From: Halicephalobus mephisto
Taxonomy: Eukaryota > Nematoda > Chromadorea > Rhabditida > Panagrolaimidae
Assembly (NCBI GenBank): GCA_009193035.1
Contig: SWDT01000019.1
Location: forward strand, 1 to 64,000
Length of the DNA stretch: 64,000 nt
Direction: 5' to 3'
Part shown: piece by piece, positions 45,901 through 55,954 of the stretch
How positions within the stretch are numbered: the first letter of the stretch is position 1
How the letters are laid out: every line of letters starts with the position of its first letter
The notes under the pieces: model-generated
Seen by the model: only the letters and a program-made list of their open reading frames with translations
What the model was told of the DNA's origin: nothing
The model's database searches: none
Position numbers and translations under genes: made by a program

Positions 45901-46562
45901 CCTAGCAGGACCTTAAAGGGACGTAGGCATTAATGAATTGCGAAATGACTTGAAAGATTTTAATACAACCTAACAAGATCTTAATCATGGGAATGTAGAC
46001 ATGAGAGAATTGTGGGATATCTTGGAAGTACTTAAGCCAATGTAACGAAACCTAAATCAGGGTCCTAAGGACTGCATCATGATCTAGAAGGATCTAAACC
46101 ATCTTAGTAGGACCTAAATCAAGGGAGTGTAGGTATTGGAGAACTGAATAATTATTTAAACGGACCCATACTAGTATAGCTGGACCTAAATCAGAAGTGC
46201 ATAGATGTGGCAAAGGTTTCAAGCCTTCTAGAAGTTGTTTTGAAAACTTTCTGCTCTTAGTTGAAGATAATATTAAATAAGGTTTCAGGAAGAACAAGCC
46301 TCAGATTAATCCTGAAATCGCTCTACCTTCTTTCGTCGGAGGAATCTTGTGGGCGACGGCTCAGTCGCTGTTCTTCGCAGCTACAGAAATCCTGACTTCT
46401 GCAGTCACGTACCCCATCGTGACGATGGTCCCAGGATGTGTAGCTGCCCTCTGGAGCGTATTCTACTTCAGAGAAATCAAAGGAAAAAGAGACTTGCTGC
46501 TGTTGAGTGTCGCAATCGGAATTACTATCTTCGGAACCATCCTCGTCGGAATTTCAAAATAA
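42980..46562 (+). CDS. TMEM144-family transporter (drug/metabolite superfamily)
   Basis: Three exons (42980-43380, 44626-45039, 46289-46562, both junctions phase 2) give 362 residues, close to the usual 345-360 of TMEM144. About ten hydrophobic segments are visible. The first half has GLEVVLTVICFGSTFVPIKK and PVACIGGFCWAIGNVVQVP; the second half repeats the pattern with GLVMAILAGVVFGFNVIPVMY, GGILWATAQSLFFAATE and a last helix ending FGTILVGISK. Between the halves, about residues 140-215 form a Ser/Lys-rich cytosolic loop. The family is predicted to carry carbohydrates or nucleotide-sugar-like substrates; the substrate is unknown. AATAAA follows the stop by about 18 bases. Both introns (about 1.2 kb each) carry repeats and small transposons. 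Confidence 0.85.
43420..43775. repeat. Intronic tandem repeats with ATTCCACATAATT
   Basis: Six or more units of 55-75 bp with TTTATATAATTCCACATAAT and TGGAGATTTTAAAA lie in intron 1 of the TMEM144 gene. Confidence 0.75.
44185..44361. mobile_element. pogo-like MITE, 177 bp
   Basis: Inverted ends read CAGTAGAACTCGGATATAA (left) and, reversed, CAGTAGAATTTGGATATAA (right). The interior carries CCTCGTTATAACATAT and CTATAGTATATCC steps typical of small pogo/Tigger-type elements with CAGTAGAACnTCG ends. TA lies on the left; the right flank reads CA, probably a later change. It sits in intron 1 of the TMEM144 gene. Confidence 0.65.
45190..45690. mobile_element. Fold-back element, TTAAAACAACTCC family, in intron
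   Basis: The left end is AAAGAGTACATTAAAACAAC, and the right side has reversed copies (AGAGCTGTTTTAATG) followed by TTTTTTGTGTGTA. Inside are three direct copies of a 115-bp block (ATGTATCGATATATTAAGTG and TAATATACTATATTTAATG). It lies in intron 2 of the TMEM144 gene. Confidence 0.65.
45700..46270. repeat. Degenerate repeats of 60-100 bp in intron 2
   Basis: Repeated phrases such as GACCTAAATCAAGGGAGTGT, AGGATCTAAACCATCTTAG and GAGAACTATGAATGA recur about six times with heavy divergence. Confidence 0.55.
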
Positions 46563-47535
46563 ATTTTTCCGAATATTAATAAATATTTGATATGCCCAGA
46601 ATTTATTAAATAAATTTATTTTTGCTATGGGGGTTTGATTTTTTAAGTTTTTGGACGATTTGTCATCTTTGTGGACCAGTGTAGTTGTATAAGAGTTCTT
46701 TCTTTATCCAAACAAAAGTGAGATTAAATACAATAACTATAGATTAATTAACTACTCGGTGCTTAGTTTGTCGTCTAGAAAGTATGTCTATTGTCTAATA
46801 CACATGGTATTTTCCTTCGAGACCTTGCTTTATTACACAATACCCAGTTTATACATAGATGTAACAAAAATTAGATATCATAACAATCATATATAAAAAC
46901 TAAGCAACATTCAGTCTGTTATGTGTACAGTATATCTATTGTCTAGCATGTAGAGTGCTTCCCTTCGAGATCTTGCTTTATTACACAATACCCAGTTTAT
47001 ACATAGATGTAACAATTCCAAAAGAATGCCGCTCCATTAAAGTAATCTTCAAATATATGGTCGTGGATGAAATTGTCTTCCAGAAGTTTTCGAATTTATG
47101 ATATTTTGACGAAATTACAAAAAAAACAGAAGATTCTAAAAATTCGTGTGAGAACGATTTTCAGAATTCTCCAGAAATAAGTAAAATTTAAAATTGACAT
47201 CTGTAATCTCGAATTCTAAAAGTTCCGAAAAATTTGTGTCGAAACAATTTTGTAAAAAATGTTCATTTTAAAATTTTTCATAGAAATTTATTTTCGAAAA
47301 TTTCTAAAATTTAAAATTCTAGAAAGTTTTAAAAATTTACTTTAGAAAGATTTCAGGAAAATTTTTATTTTCAATTTTTATAATTTTATGATATCTTTAA
47401 AAAGAATCAAAAACGACACTCGAGAAATTTTTTTCGTCAAATATTCAGATGAGTGCTTCCGGAGGACTTCCCAAAATATCTGGGTTTTGAGGCTTTACTT
47501 TTTTAATCTAATAAAAGGATTAACATCCTGGTCAA
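46563..47535. other. Intergenic sequence with one direct duplication
   Basis: A block of about 85 bp with CCTTCGAGACCTTGCTTTAT and TACACAATACCCAGTTTATA occurs at about 46786-46870 and again at 46930-47012. No gene was recognised; the open frame at 47388-47624 has no domain. Confidence 0.55.
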
Positions 47536-47777
47536 AACACATGGATATGTGGTATATGATGTATGGATACATCAAAATGACTTTGATGCATCAAATACGT
47601 TATATTCAATGCACCGATACATGAAGTGTGATATCAGTGTATTGTATTTAATATATGGATACATTAAAACGATTTTGATGTATCGGATATATTCAATATA
47701 TCAAAAGTGATGTCTGTACGTGGTATTTAATATGTCGATATATTAAAACGGCTTTAATGTATCACATATATTATATT

Positions 47778-48548
47778 GGTACTTTCCCGTTAGCCGACCG
47801 CATCCTCCCGAAACGAAAATTCTTTTGGCGCGCTTTAACCTATTTTTAAAAATTTCTCTCGATATTTAATGCTTTCTTCCAATTTTTCTCCTCCTATGCT
47901 CTGCACATTCAACGAAAAATACTACTACAAGTTCCTACAGAGGAATAACATGTTGGCAGATGTGTGCAAAAGTCGTTAGTTCACTTCCGTTTTCCTCTAT
48001 CAATAGAGAAGTTGTAATTAAAATAAGGATTCATCTATTTCAACAATCATACCAGGTCCTCCTATTTTCTTTCTTTCTCTTTTGCGTAGAGATTCTGCAC
48101 AAATTTCTCGCAATGCTGCGTTCCACACCACCGGTGTGCTTTTATCCACGCCAAATTCTTCTATACAATTATTAATGGAGGACCATTCTCGAGACCAAAA
48201 ATAAATAAATCGAATAATAGTAAGAAAAGGTAAACGTGTGCCTTCTGGCCATGTATTATTACGCAAACTAATACTAGTTCTACAAGTACTTTTACAACAA
48301 CGCCAATGTCCTTTATTAATGTTCAGAGACTATGACCGTTTAAACAGAACTTTTGTCTATGGAGCACACCACGGTCTTGTAAGAAGTATATTGCGTCTTT
48401 TTTTGTACTTGGGAATTCAAATAACTTCATGCTCATAAGAAAATGGAAGAAAAACGTTAAATAATAAGAAAAACACTTAAAGTAGGGTAAAAGCGCGCCA
48501 AAAGAATTTTCGTTTCGGGAGGATGCGGTCGGCTAACGGGAAAGTACC
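47778..48548. mobile_element. Merlin DNA transposon, 771 bp, internally deleted
   Basis: The ends are perfect 59-bp inverted repeats (47778-47836 and 48490-48548) beginning GGTACTTTCCCGTTAGCCGA. The element is flanked by a perfect 8-bp target duplication ATTATATT (47770-47777, 48549-48556). GG-starting ends with an 8-bp duplication and the transposase remnant inside identify the Merlin (IS1016/ISXO2-like) superfamily. Perfect ends suggest recent insertion. Confidence 0.9.
48018..48430 (-). pseudogene. Truncated Merlin transposase remnant
   Basis: Minus-strand remnant of an ISXO2-like transposase. From 48430 one frame reads a typical N-terminal region (about 35 codons, FLQDRGVLH then C..NGH). 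It ends at a stop near 48323, where the reading shifts to the frame that continues with GHWRCCKSTCRTSISLRN and so on to IGGPGMIVEIDESLF, the segment with the first catalytic Asp. A stop follows at 48018, and the rest of the DDE catalytic domain is absent from the element. One frameshift plus the missing C-terminal half make it inactive. Confidence 0.85.
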
Positions 48549-49139
48549 ATTATATTTAATGAATGCATTAAAATGACTTTAACGTATCGGATATATTCAA
48601 TATATCAAGTATGATGTCTGTACTCTGTATTTAATGTATCGATATATTAAAATGACTTTAATGTATTGGATATATTCAATATATCAAAAGTGATGTTCGT
48701 ACGTGGTATTTAATGTATGAATACATTAAAACGGCTCTATTATATCAGATACGTTATATTCAATGCATCGATATATTAAGTATGATGTCTCCACATGATA
48801 TATAACGTTTCGATACATTAAGCAGACATTGGTATATGGTATATAATACATGATTATGTTAAAATTTCAAATTTTATTCCTATTTCGCACAGAAAAGCAA
48901 CAAAGTTATCTACAATCTTTAAAGTGACTAGATTTTATAAATGACTACTTTCTTTGCTCCATCTATTGAGTTGGTGGTGTGCCTTATGTTAAAACAGTTC
49001 TAATATATCAGATATATTGGATTTAATATATCCATCAATCAAGTAGACATCGGTAGATGATTTGAAATTTATCAATGTATTAAAAATTATTTTTTTAATA
49101 TATTAGAACTGCTTTAATGTACTCTTTTTGTGATCGAAA

Positions 49140-52100
49140 AATAAATATTTTTTCGTTCAGATATTGAATTTGCAGAAATTCGGATTTTTTTTCCTATTTG
49201 AATAATAAAAAATTTTTGAATTTTTTATTTTAATTTTTGTTTTTCGTAATATAACGTTAGAGTTTTAAAAATTCCAAAAAAAGTGACTTTTAAACTTGAA
49301 AATTTCCGAAATACAGTTCCATGGAGATTTTTATATTTTAAAAATTTTTTAAATATAGTGAAATTCTGAATTTTTTATAAAAAATTCTAAAATTAAAATT
49401 TTGGAAATTTGTGTCGAAAAAATTCCGCAAAAATATTTTAACTTTTATTACTGTAAAATTATATTTTTCCAAATTTTCTAGGATTTTCAAAAATACAGTA
49501 GGAGATTCTGAAATCTTTGAAAATTTCGTAGAAGCTTCTGAAACTGATTTTAAAAGTTGAATTTTGGAAATTTGTGTTGCAAAAATAGTTTTAAATTTCT
49601 TAATAGTATGACTAATCCTTCATTAAAGCTTCCAGAATACAGTAGGAGATTCTGAAATCTTTGAAAATTTCGTAGAAGCTCCTGGAACTGATTTTAAAAG
49701 TTGAATTTTGGAAATTTGTGTTGCAAAAATTCCGCAAAAATAGTTTTAAATTTTATAATAGTATGACTAATCCTTCATTAAAGCTTTCAGAATACAGTAG
49801 GAGATTCTGAAATCTTTGAAAATTTCGTAGAAGCTCTTGGAACTAAAAATTCTGAGAATTCGTGTCAAGACCATTTTGTAAAAAAAACTGATTTATAATT
49901 TTTTAAAACTGAAATTTCTTAACTTTTTACAAATCTTCAAAAATTTACAGAAACATTGAATTTAAAAAAATAAAAAAATTTTTTTAAGACCAATTGTTTC
50001 AAAAAAAATTAACTTTTATAACTACAATTTTATAAATCTTCGTAAATCCCATGGAATTAAGGATTTTGAAAATTCATATTTGAATTATTTCGTCAAAAAA
50101 CTGATTTATAATTTTTTTAAAACTGAAATTTCTTAATTTTTACAAATCTTCAGAAATTTACAAAAAAATTTAATTTAAAAAAATAAAAAAAATTTCTTTT
50201 AAAACCAATTGTTTCAAAAAAATTAATTTTTATAACTACAATTTTATAAATCTTCGTAAATCCTATGGAACTAAGGATTTTGAAAATTCGTGTCGTGACC
50301 ATTTCGTAAAAAAACTGACTTCTAATTTTTTATAATTGAAATTTCGTAAAACTTTCGTCAATCCAAGGACATCCTCTGGAAGCAATAATTCTGGAAGTTT
50401 TTAGAAATTCATATTCAGACTATTTCGTTAAAAATTTATATCATTTTCTATAAATTTTTTTAAATTTCTCACGGATTGAAGAAATGAGGAATTTTTTAAA
50501 GTTAAATTTTTGAAATTTTTAAATTTAAAAAAAATTAATAAAAGTATTTTAAAATTTTATAAAAATGAATAAAAGTATTTTAAAATAAAAAAAAAATTAA
50601 TAAAAGTATTTTTAAATTAAAAAAAAATTAATGAAAGTATTTTAAAATTTAAAAAAAATTAATAAAAGTATTTTAAAATAAAAAAAAATTAATAAAAGTA
50701 TTTTAAAATTTTATAAAAATTAATGAAAGTATTTTTAAATTTTATAAAAATTAATAAAAGTATTTTTAAATTTTAAAATACAGTATGATAGAAAAGAAAT
50801 GTGGAAAAATTAGATTTTTAATATTTAAAATTTGAATTTTTTAAACATGTTCGTTGGAATTGAAATGAGAAATCTGATCTTACACGTTTGAATCCGGCTG
50901 TTGCTCAGATTCGGAATTGCCAATTTTTAAAAATGTTCAAATTTCAAAGTCGCGGTTTTTGATTTTCGAAAATGAACTTTTAAAAGTTCGAATTTAAAAT
51001 ATTTTTGTCAAAATTTAAATTTTCGATTTTAAATTTCCAAAATAATATTTTTTAAATTTTAATTATCAAATTTAAAATTTTTAATTTCTGAATTCGAAAT
51101 AGATGATAAAAATCCGGAAATTTTGGAACACGAATTAGAATTATTTAATATAGATGTAAATTTTTTGAATTTTGAACTTGATTTTTTTGGATTCTGAAGT
51201 TATCTTAGTTGATTCATTTTCAAATTTTCTGAATTCTGAATCCCATTCTTTTATATTCTGAATCCAAACTATTTAATTAAAATTTGAAACTTCTGGATTC
51301 TAGATTTGATTTTTTTAAATTCTAAAGTTATCTTAGTTGATTCCAATTTGGAACTTTCGGATTCTGAATTCCATTCTTTCATATTCTGAATCCAAACTAT
51401 TTAACTAAAATTTGAAACTTTCAGATTCTAGATCTGATTTTTTTAAATTCTGAAATTATCTTAGTTGATTCCAATTTGGAACTTTCTGAATCCAAACTGT
51501 TTAATTAAAATTTGAAATATTCTAAATCCAAATATTTAATTAAAACTTGAAACTTTCAGATTCTAGATCTGATTTTTTCTAATTCTGAAGTTATCTTAGT
51601 TGATTCCAATTTGGAACTTTCGGATTCTGAATTCCATTCTTTCATATTCTGAATCCCAACTATTTAACTAAAATCCAAAACTTTACGAATTCTGAATCCA
51701 AGTATTTAATTAAAATTTGGAACTTTCAGATTCTAGATCTGATTTTTTTGGATTCCATTTTTCCAAATTCCAATCCCGAAATATTTAATTAAAATCCAAA
51801 ACTTCTGGATTCTGAATCCAAATATTTAATTAAAATTTGAAACTTTTAAAAAATAAACTTTTAAATTTCAATTTTAAATTTTATTCGAAAAAACCGATTT
51901 AAATTCGAAAATTTTAAATTATTCTTAATAATTTAAAAAAAACAAGGAACTAAAAATATTTCGTAAAAGTTACTTGTACTTTGGATATATCCCGGAGGAT
52001 TTTGTCATTTTTCTTTATTTTTGACTTCAGATGGAAATTTTTTATCCATATCTTATGTCTGAAAAATGACCTTCAAAAAACATAAATCCATATTTCTGAG

Positions 52101-52230
52101 AAATAATTTTTTAAAAAATTTATTTTAAATTTTTTTTTCTGAATTAATTTTGAAATTTCTTAAAAAATTTATTTTAAATATTTTTTTTCTGAATTAATTT
52201 TAGGTTTTTTTTGAATTAATTTTAGATTTT
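49140..52230. repeat. AT-rich region of several local tandem repeats
   Basis: 49490-49850: three units of about 145 bp with AGTAGGAGATTCTGAAATCT. 49870-50350: two or three copies with ATAACTACAATTTTATAAAT. 50510-50775: about ten units of TTAATAAAAGTATTTTAAAA. 51160-51850: units of 90-130 bp with TTCTAGATCTGATTTTTTT and TATTCTGAATCCAAACTATT. No gene is visible. Confidence 0.65.
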
Positions 52231-52440
52231 TTTATTTACATTTTATGGACCATCTTATCTGGCAACCCAAATTGACTCCGTTTTCTGTTTGGCACTTGAG
52301 CAGATTAAGTTTTGCTCTTGGGAAGAACGGCGGAACCTTCTTCTTCCTCGTTTGTGGATTCGAGAGGTTTGATGGAGTTATCTTGTTTTGGATCTTCAAG
52401 TTTTTCAAATAGTTATTTGTGAAAAAGAAAATTCTCAATC
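52231..52440. other. GC-richer, exon-like block of uncertain strand
   Basis: Within AT-rich sequence this block has balanced codon-like composition. Plus strand: ATG at 52245, 55 codons to a TAG at 52410, with an ATTTTAG acceptor about 20 bases upstream. Minus strand: about 34 codons from roughly 52411 to a TAA near 52310 read as an acidic, Glu/Lys-rich tail ending PKSKT, more protein-like but without a usable acceptor. It could be a tiny gene or a relic exon. Confidence 0.3.
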
Positions 52441-52444
52441 ATAA

Positions 52445-53320
52445 CTCTACACACAAAAATGTAACTTTTGGTTTAGTAAAAAATGGAAATCGTCACTATT
52501 ATTTTTTAGTTTTCGCGATAAATGTTAAATATTTATAAAAATGTGACGATTTCATAATTGTTACTAAAATAAAAATTATAGTTTTTTGTAGGAACTTAAT
52601 GTGACTATACATTGAATCTAATCTATCCGATATATCTGAGATGTTTCAATATTTCCATATATCACATACAATCCACAGATATCGAAACACAAAAAAGCGT
52701 AACTTTTGGTTTAGTAACAAACAAAAATCGTCACTATTATTTTTTAGTTTTCGTGACAAACGTCAAATATTCATGAACATGTGACGATTTCATAATTGTT
52801 ACTAAAATAAAAATTATAGTTTTTTGTAGGAACTTAATGTGACTATACATTGAATCTAATCTATCCGATATATCTGAGATGTTTCAGTATTTTCATATAT
52901 TACATACAATCCACAGATATCAGAACATAAAAAAGCGTAACTTTTGGTTTAGTAACAAATAAAAATCGTCATTATTATTTTTTAATTTTCGTGACAAACG
53001 TCAAATCTTCATGAACATGTGACGATTTCATAATTGTTACTAAAATAAAAGTTATAGTTTTTTGTCGGAACTTAATGTGACTATACATTGAATCTAATCT
53101 ATCCGATATATCTGAGATGTTTCAGTATTTTCATATATTACATACAATCTACAGAATCAGAACACAAAAAGGATAACTTTTGGTTTAGTAACAAACAAAA
53201 ATCGTCACTATTATTTTTTAGTTTTCGTGACAAACGTCAAATATTCATGAGCATGTGACGATTGTGCTACATTTCACAATTGTTATTGGTCTAAAAGTTA
53301 CTTTTTTGTACGTAGTATTA
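52445..53320. repeat. Satellite of about 238-bp units with internal hairpins
   Basis: Units start near 52451, 52690, 52930 and 53165; each has GTAACTTTTGGTTTAGTAAC, AAATCGTCACTATTATTTT, GTGACGATTTCATAATTG and CTAATCTATCCGATATATC. AAATCGTCAC and GTGACGATTT form an inverted pair within each unit. The array ends with a reversed copy of its start (AAAAGTTACTTTTTTGTACG), so it may be an element with inverted ends. Confidence 0.8.
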
Positions 53321-53399
53321 TAAAAATCGAAAATTAATTTTATTACTAAATGGTCTCGAGAAGAAATTTTTAAAATTCACCAGATTTTGGAATTTTTTT

Positions 53400-54325
53400 A
53401 GATTTTAAATATTTCTGGAACGTTCCATAAGATTCTGGAATTTTTACAGAATTCTATAGTCTTCTAAAAATTCAATGAAAGCTTCTGGAAGATTCTCAAA
53501 ATTTCTATGATGTTACTGAATGTTGTAAAAATTTTTATAAAATTTTATAAATTTAGTAATTCTCAAAAGCTTCTATAAAATTCTATAAATTTTCGAAATC
53601 TATCATATTTTAGAAATTTTTCAAGAATTTTATTAATTTAGTAATTTTCAAAAACTTTTGTAAAATTCTACAAAGTTTCGAAATCTACCATATTATTTAG
53701 AAATTTTTAAAGAATTTTATTAATTTAATAATTCTCAAAAACTATAAAATTCTATAGTTTCGAAATGTACCATATTATTTAGAAATTTTATTAATTTAGT
53801 AATTCTCAAAAACTATAAAATTCTATAAAGTTTCGAGATCTACTATATTATTTAGAAATTTTTCAAAAATTTTATTAATTTAATAATTCTCAAAAACTAT
53901 AAAATTCTATAGTTTCGAGATCTACCATATTATTCAAGAATTTTATCTTTAGTAATTCTCAAAAGCTTCTATAAAATGCTATAAAATTTCGAAATCTACC
54001 ATATTATTTAAAAATTTTTCAAGAATTTTATTAATTTAGTAATTCTCAAAAACTATAAAATTCTATAGTTTCGAAATCTACCATATTATTTAGAAGTTTT
54101 ATTAATTTAATAATTCTCAAAAACTATAAAATTCTATAGTTTCGAAATCTACCATATTATTTAGAAGTTTTATTAATTTAATAATTCTCAAAAACTATAA
54201 AATTCTATAGTTTCGAAATCTACTATATTATTTAGAAATTTCTAAAGAATTTTATTAATTTAGTAATTCTCAAAAACTATAAAATTCTATAGTTTCGAGA
54301 TCTACCATATTTTAGAAAGCTCTGA
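53400..54325. repeat. Tandem array with CTCAAAAACTATAAAATTC
   Basis: About ten units of 60-110 bp contain AAACTATAAAATTCTATAG, TTTCGAAATCTACCATATTA and TTTTATTAATTTAGTAATT. It is non-coding. Confidence 0.8.
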
Positions 54326-54332
54326 AACTCCC

Positions 54333-54593
54333 TCAGAAATCTCGTTTCTGTAAATAAACAATACTGAACTCTTGAGTCAGAGTACCATTTATTTTTGTTC
54401 TTTTGTTTTTACGATTTTTTCCAAAACAAATGTCAAGTTCTATTCCAAAATCAAAATTTGAAGCAGCATCTCCCAGGGCATTTTCGAAATCCGTTTTCAA
54501 ACTTAAGATTTGTTTATAAATTTTTTTTTCGACAAAACGTTCAAAAATTTGATGTTTTTCTTTGAAAAATTCTCTGCGGGTGAAAAAATTCAA
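54333..54593 (-). CDS. Doubtful 86-codon open frame
   Basis: Minus-strand open frame with fairly mixed amino-acid use (stretch FENALGDAASNFDFGIELDI) next to a satellite array. No acceptor, domain or known family was recognised. The plus strand is also open over part of the region. It is listed because composition here (54330-54720) differs from the surrounding repeats; it may be a relic exon. Confidence 0.15.
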   Translation of the reverse strand: MNFFTRREFFKEKHQIFERFVEKKIYKQILSLKTDFENALGDAASNFDFGIELDICFGKNRKNKRTKINGTLTQEFSIVYLQKRDF

Positions 54594-54779
54594 TTATTTT
54601 CAAAGTCCACCTTTGATGAAATTGCAACTTTTTTTACACTTTTGGATGTATCAAAAATGACGTTTATGAAATTGAAACTTTATTACTGCTTTATGTCATT
54701 CTATGTTGTGCATTTTTGACTTAGAATTTAAATGTTATGAAATTTTACAGTGTCTACAATACAGCAACTGAAGTCACAG

Positions 54780-55560
54780 ATTCTGAATCTGAAGTTTTGA
54801 AAAGTAATTTTTAAAATTAAGAAAATTATAAATTTTAAATCTTAATTGAAAAGTAATTTTTAAAATTAAGAAAATTGTAAATTTAAAATCTTAATTGAAA
54901 AATAATTCTAAAATTAAGAAAATTTTAAATTTAAAATCTTAATTGAAAAATAATATTTAAAATTAAAAAAATTATAAACCTAAAGTTTTAATTGAAAGAT
55001 GATTTTCAGAATCTGAAGTTATAATTAATTGTTGGCCTTTAGAATTTCGAAGTTCTGAACTAGAAAGCATAATTAGTTGTTAGACTTCAGAATCTATAGT
55101 TTTAATTAACGATTTGTCTCCAGAATCCAGAATTTTTGAATCTGTAGTATTAATTAGGAATTTGTCTCCAGAATTCAGAAATTTTTAATCTGTAATTTTA
55201 ATTAACGATTTATCTCCAGAATCTAGAATTTTTAAATCTGTAGTTTTAATCACAAATTAATCTCCAGAATTCAAAAATTCTGAATCCATAGTTTTAATTA
55301 ACGATTGGTCTCCAGAATTCAGAATTTTTGAATCTGTAGTATTAATTAGGAATTTGTCTCCAGAATCCAGAAATTTTAAATCTGTAATTTTAATTAACGA
55401 TTTATTTCCAGAATCCAGAAATTTTAAATCTGTAGTTTTAATCATAAATTTGTCTTCAGAATCTGAATCATAATTGAAAATTGGCCTTCAGAATCCCGGA
55501 ACTCCAAGTCTGAAATCCGAATTAAAACTTAATTTTCAGAATCTATGAGTTTAATTATTT
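54780..55560. repeat. Tandem array with CCAGAATCCAGAAATTTTT
   Basis: About nine units of 55-70 bp at 55030-55470 hold AATCTGTAGTTTTAATTAAC and GATTTGTCTCCAGAATCC. 54790-55000 holds four units with GAAAAGTAATTTTTAAAATT. A minus-strand open frame across the array is a repeat artefact. Confidence 0.75.
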
Positions 55561-55954
55561 TGGTTTTTTAAATTTAAAACATTTAAATTTCGTGTTGAAA
55601 CATAAAATGTGAAATAATTTCCAAATTTTTTCATTTTTAAAAGAAATTCGACAAATTTAATAAATAAGTAATTATTTTCACTCGATTTCAGTATTTAAGC
55701 AGTAATAATAAAAATGATATAATCCGTCTGAGAGATTACTGTAATCTGCACCCACATCTCATTTCATAATTCCTTCGTAAATGAAACTTTTTAATTTACA
55801 TCAAATCCCGAGAAATCCAAATTCTAAATTGCTTTAATTCAACGAGTAGTTAATGGATTTGGATAATCCGTGTTGATTTAATTGAGGTACTTTTTTAATT
55901 TTGTATAAAACCGAATAATAATATAAAATTAAGCATTAATGTCTTTTGCAATAT

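Larger units (their letters stand above)
47540..49130. mobile_element. Fold-back repeat field, TTAAAACGGCTT family, interrupted by a Merlin element
   Basis: Steps of ATGTATCGATATATTAAAACG, TATCAGATATATTATATTCAATG and AAAAGTGATGTCTGTACGTG occur on both sides of the Merlin insertion (47540-47777 and 48549-48860). Another piece at 48985-49125 ends in AGAACTGCTTTAATGTACTC. It is the same family as at 5.1 and 45.2 kb and non-coding. Confidence 0.65.
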
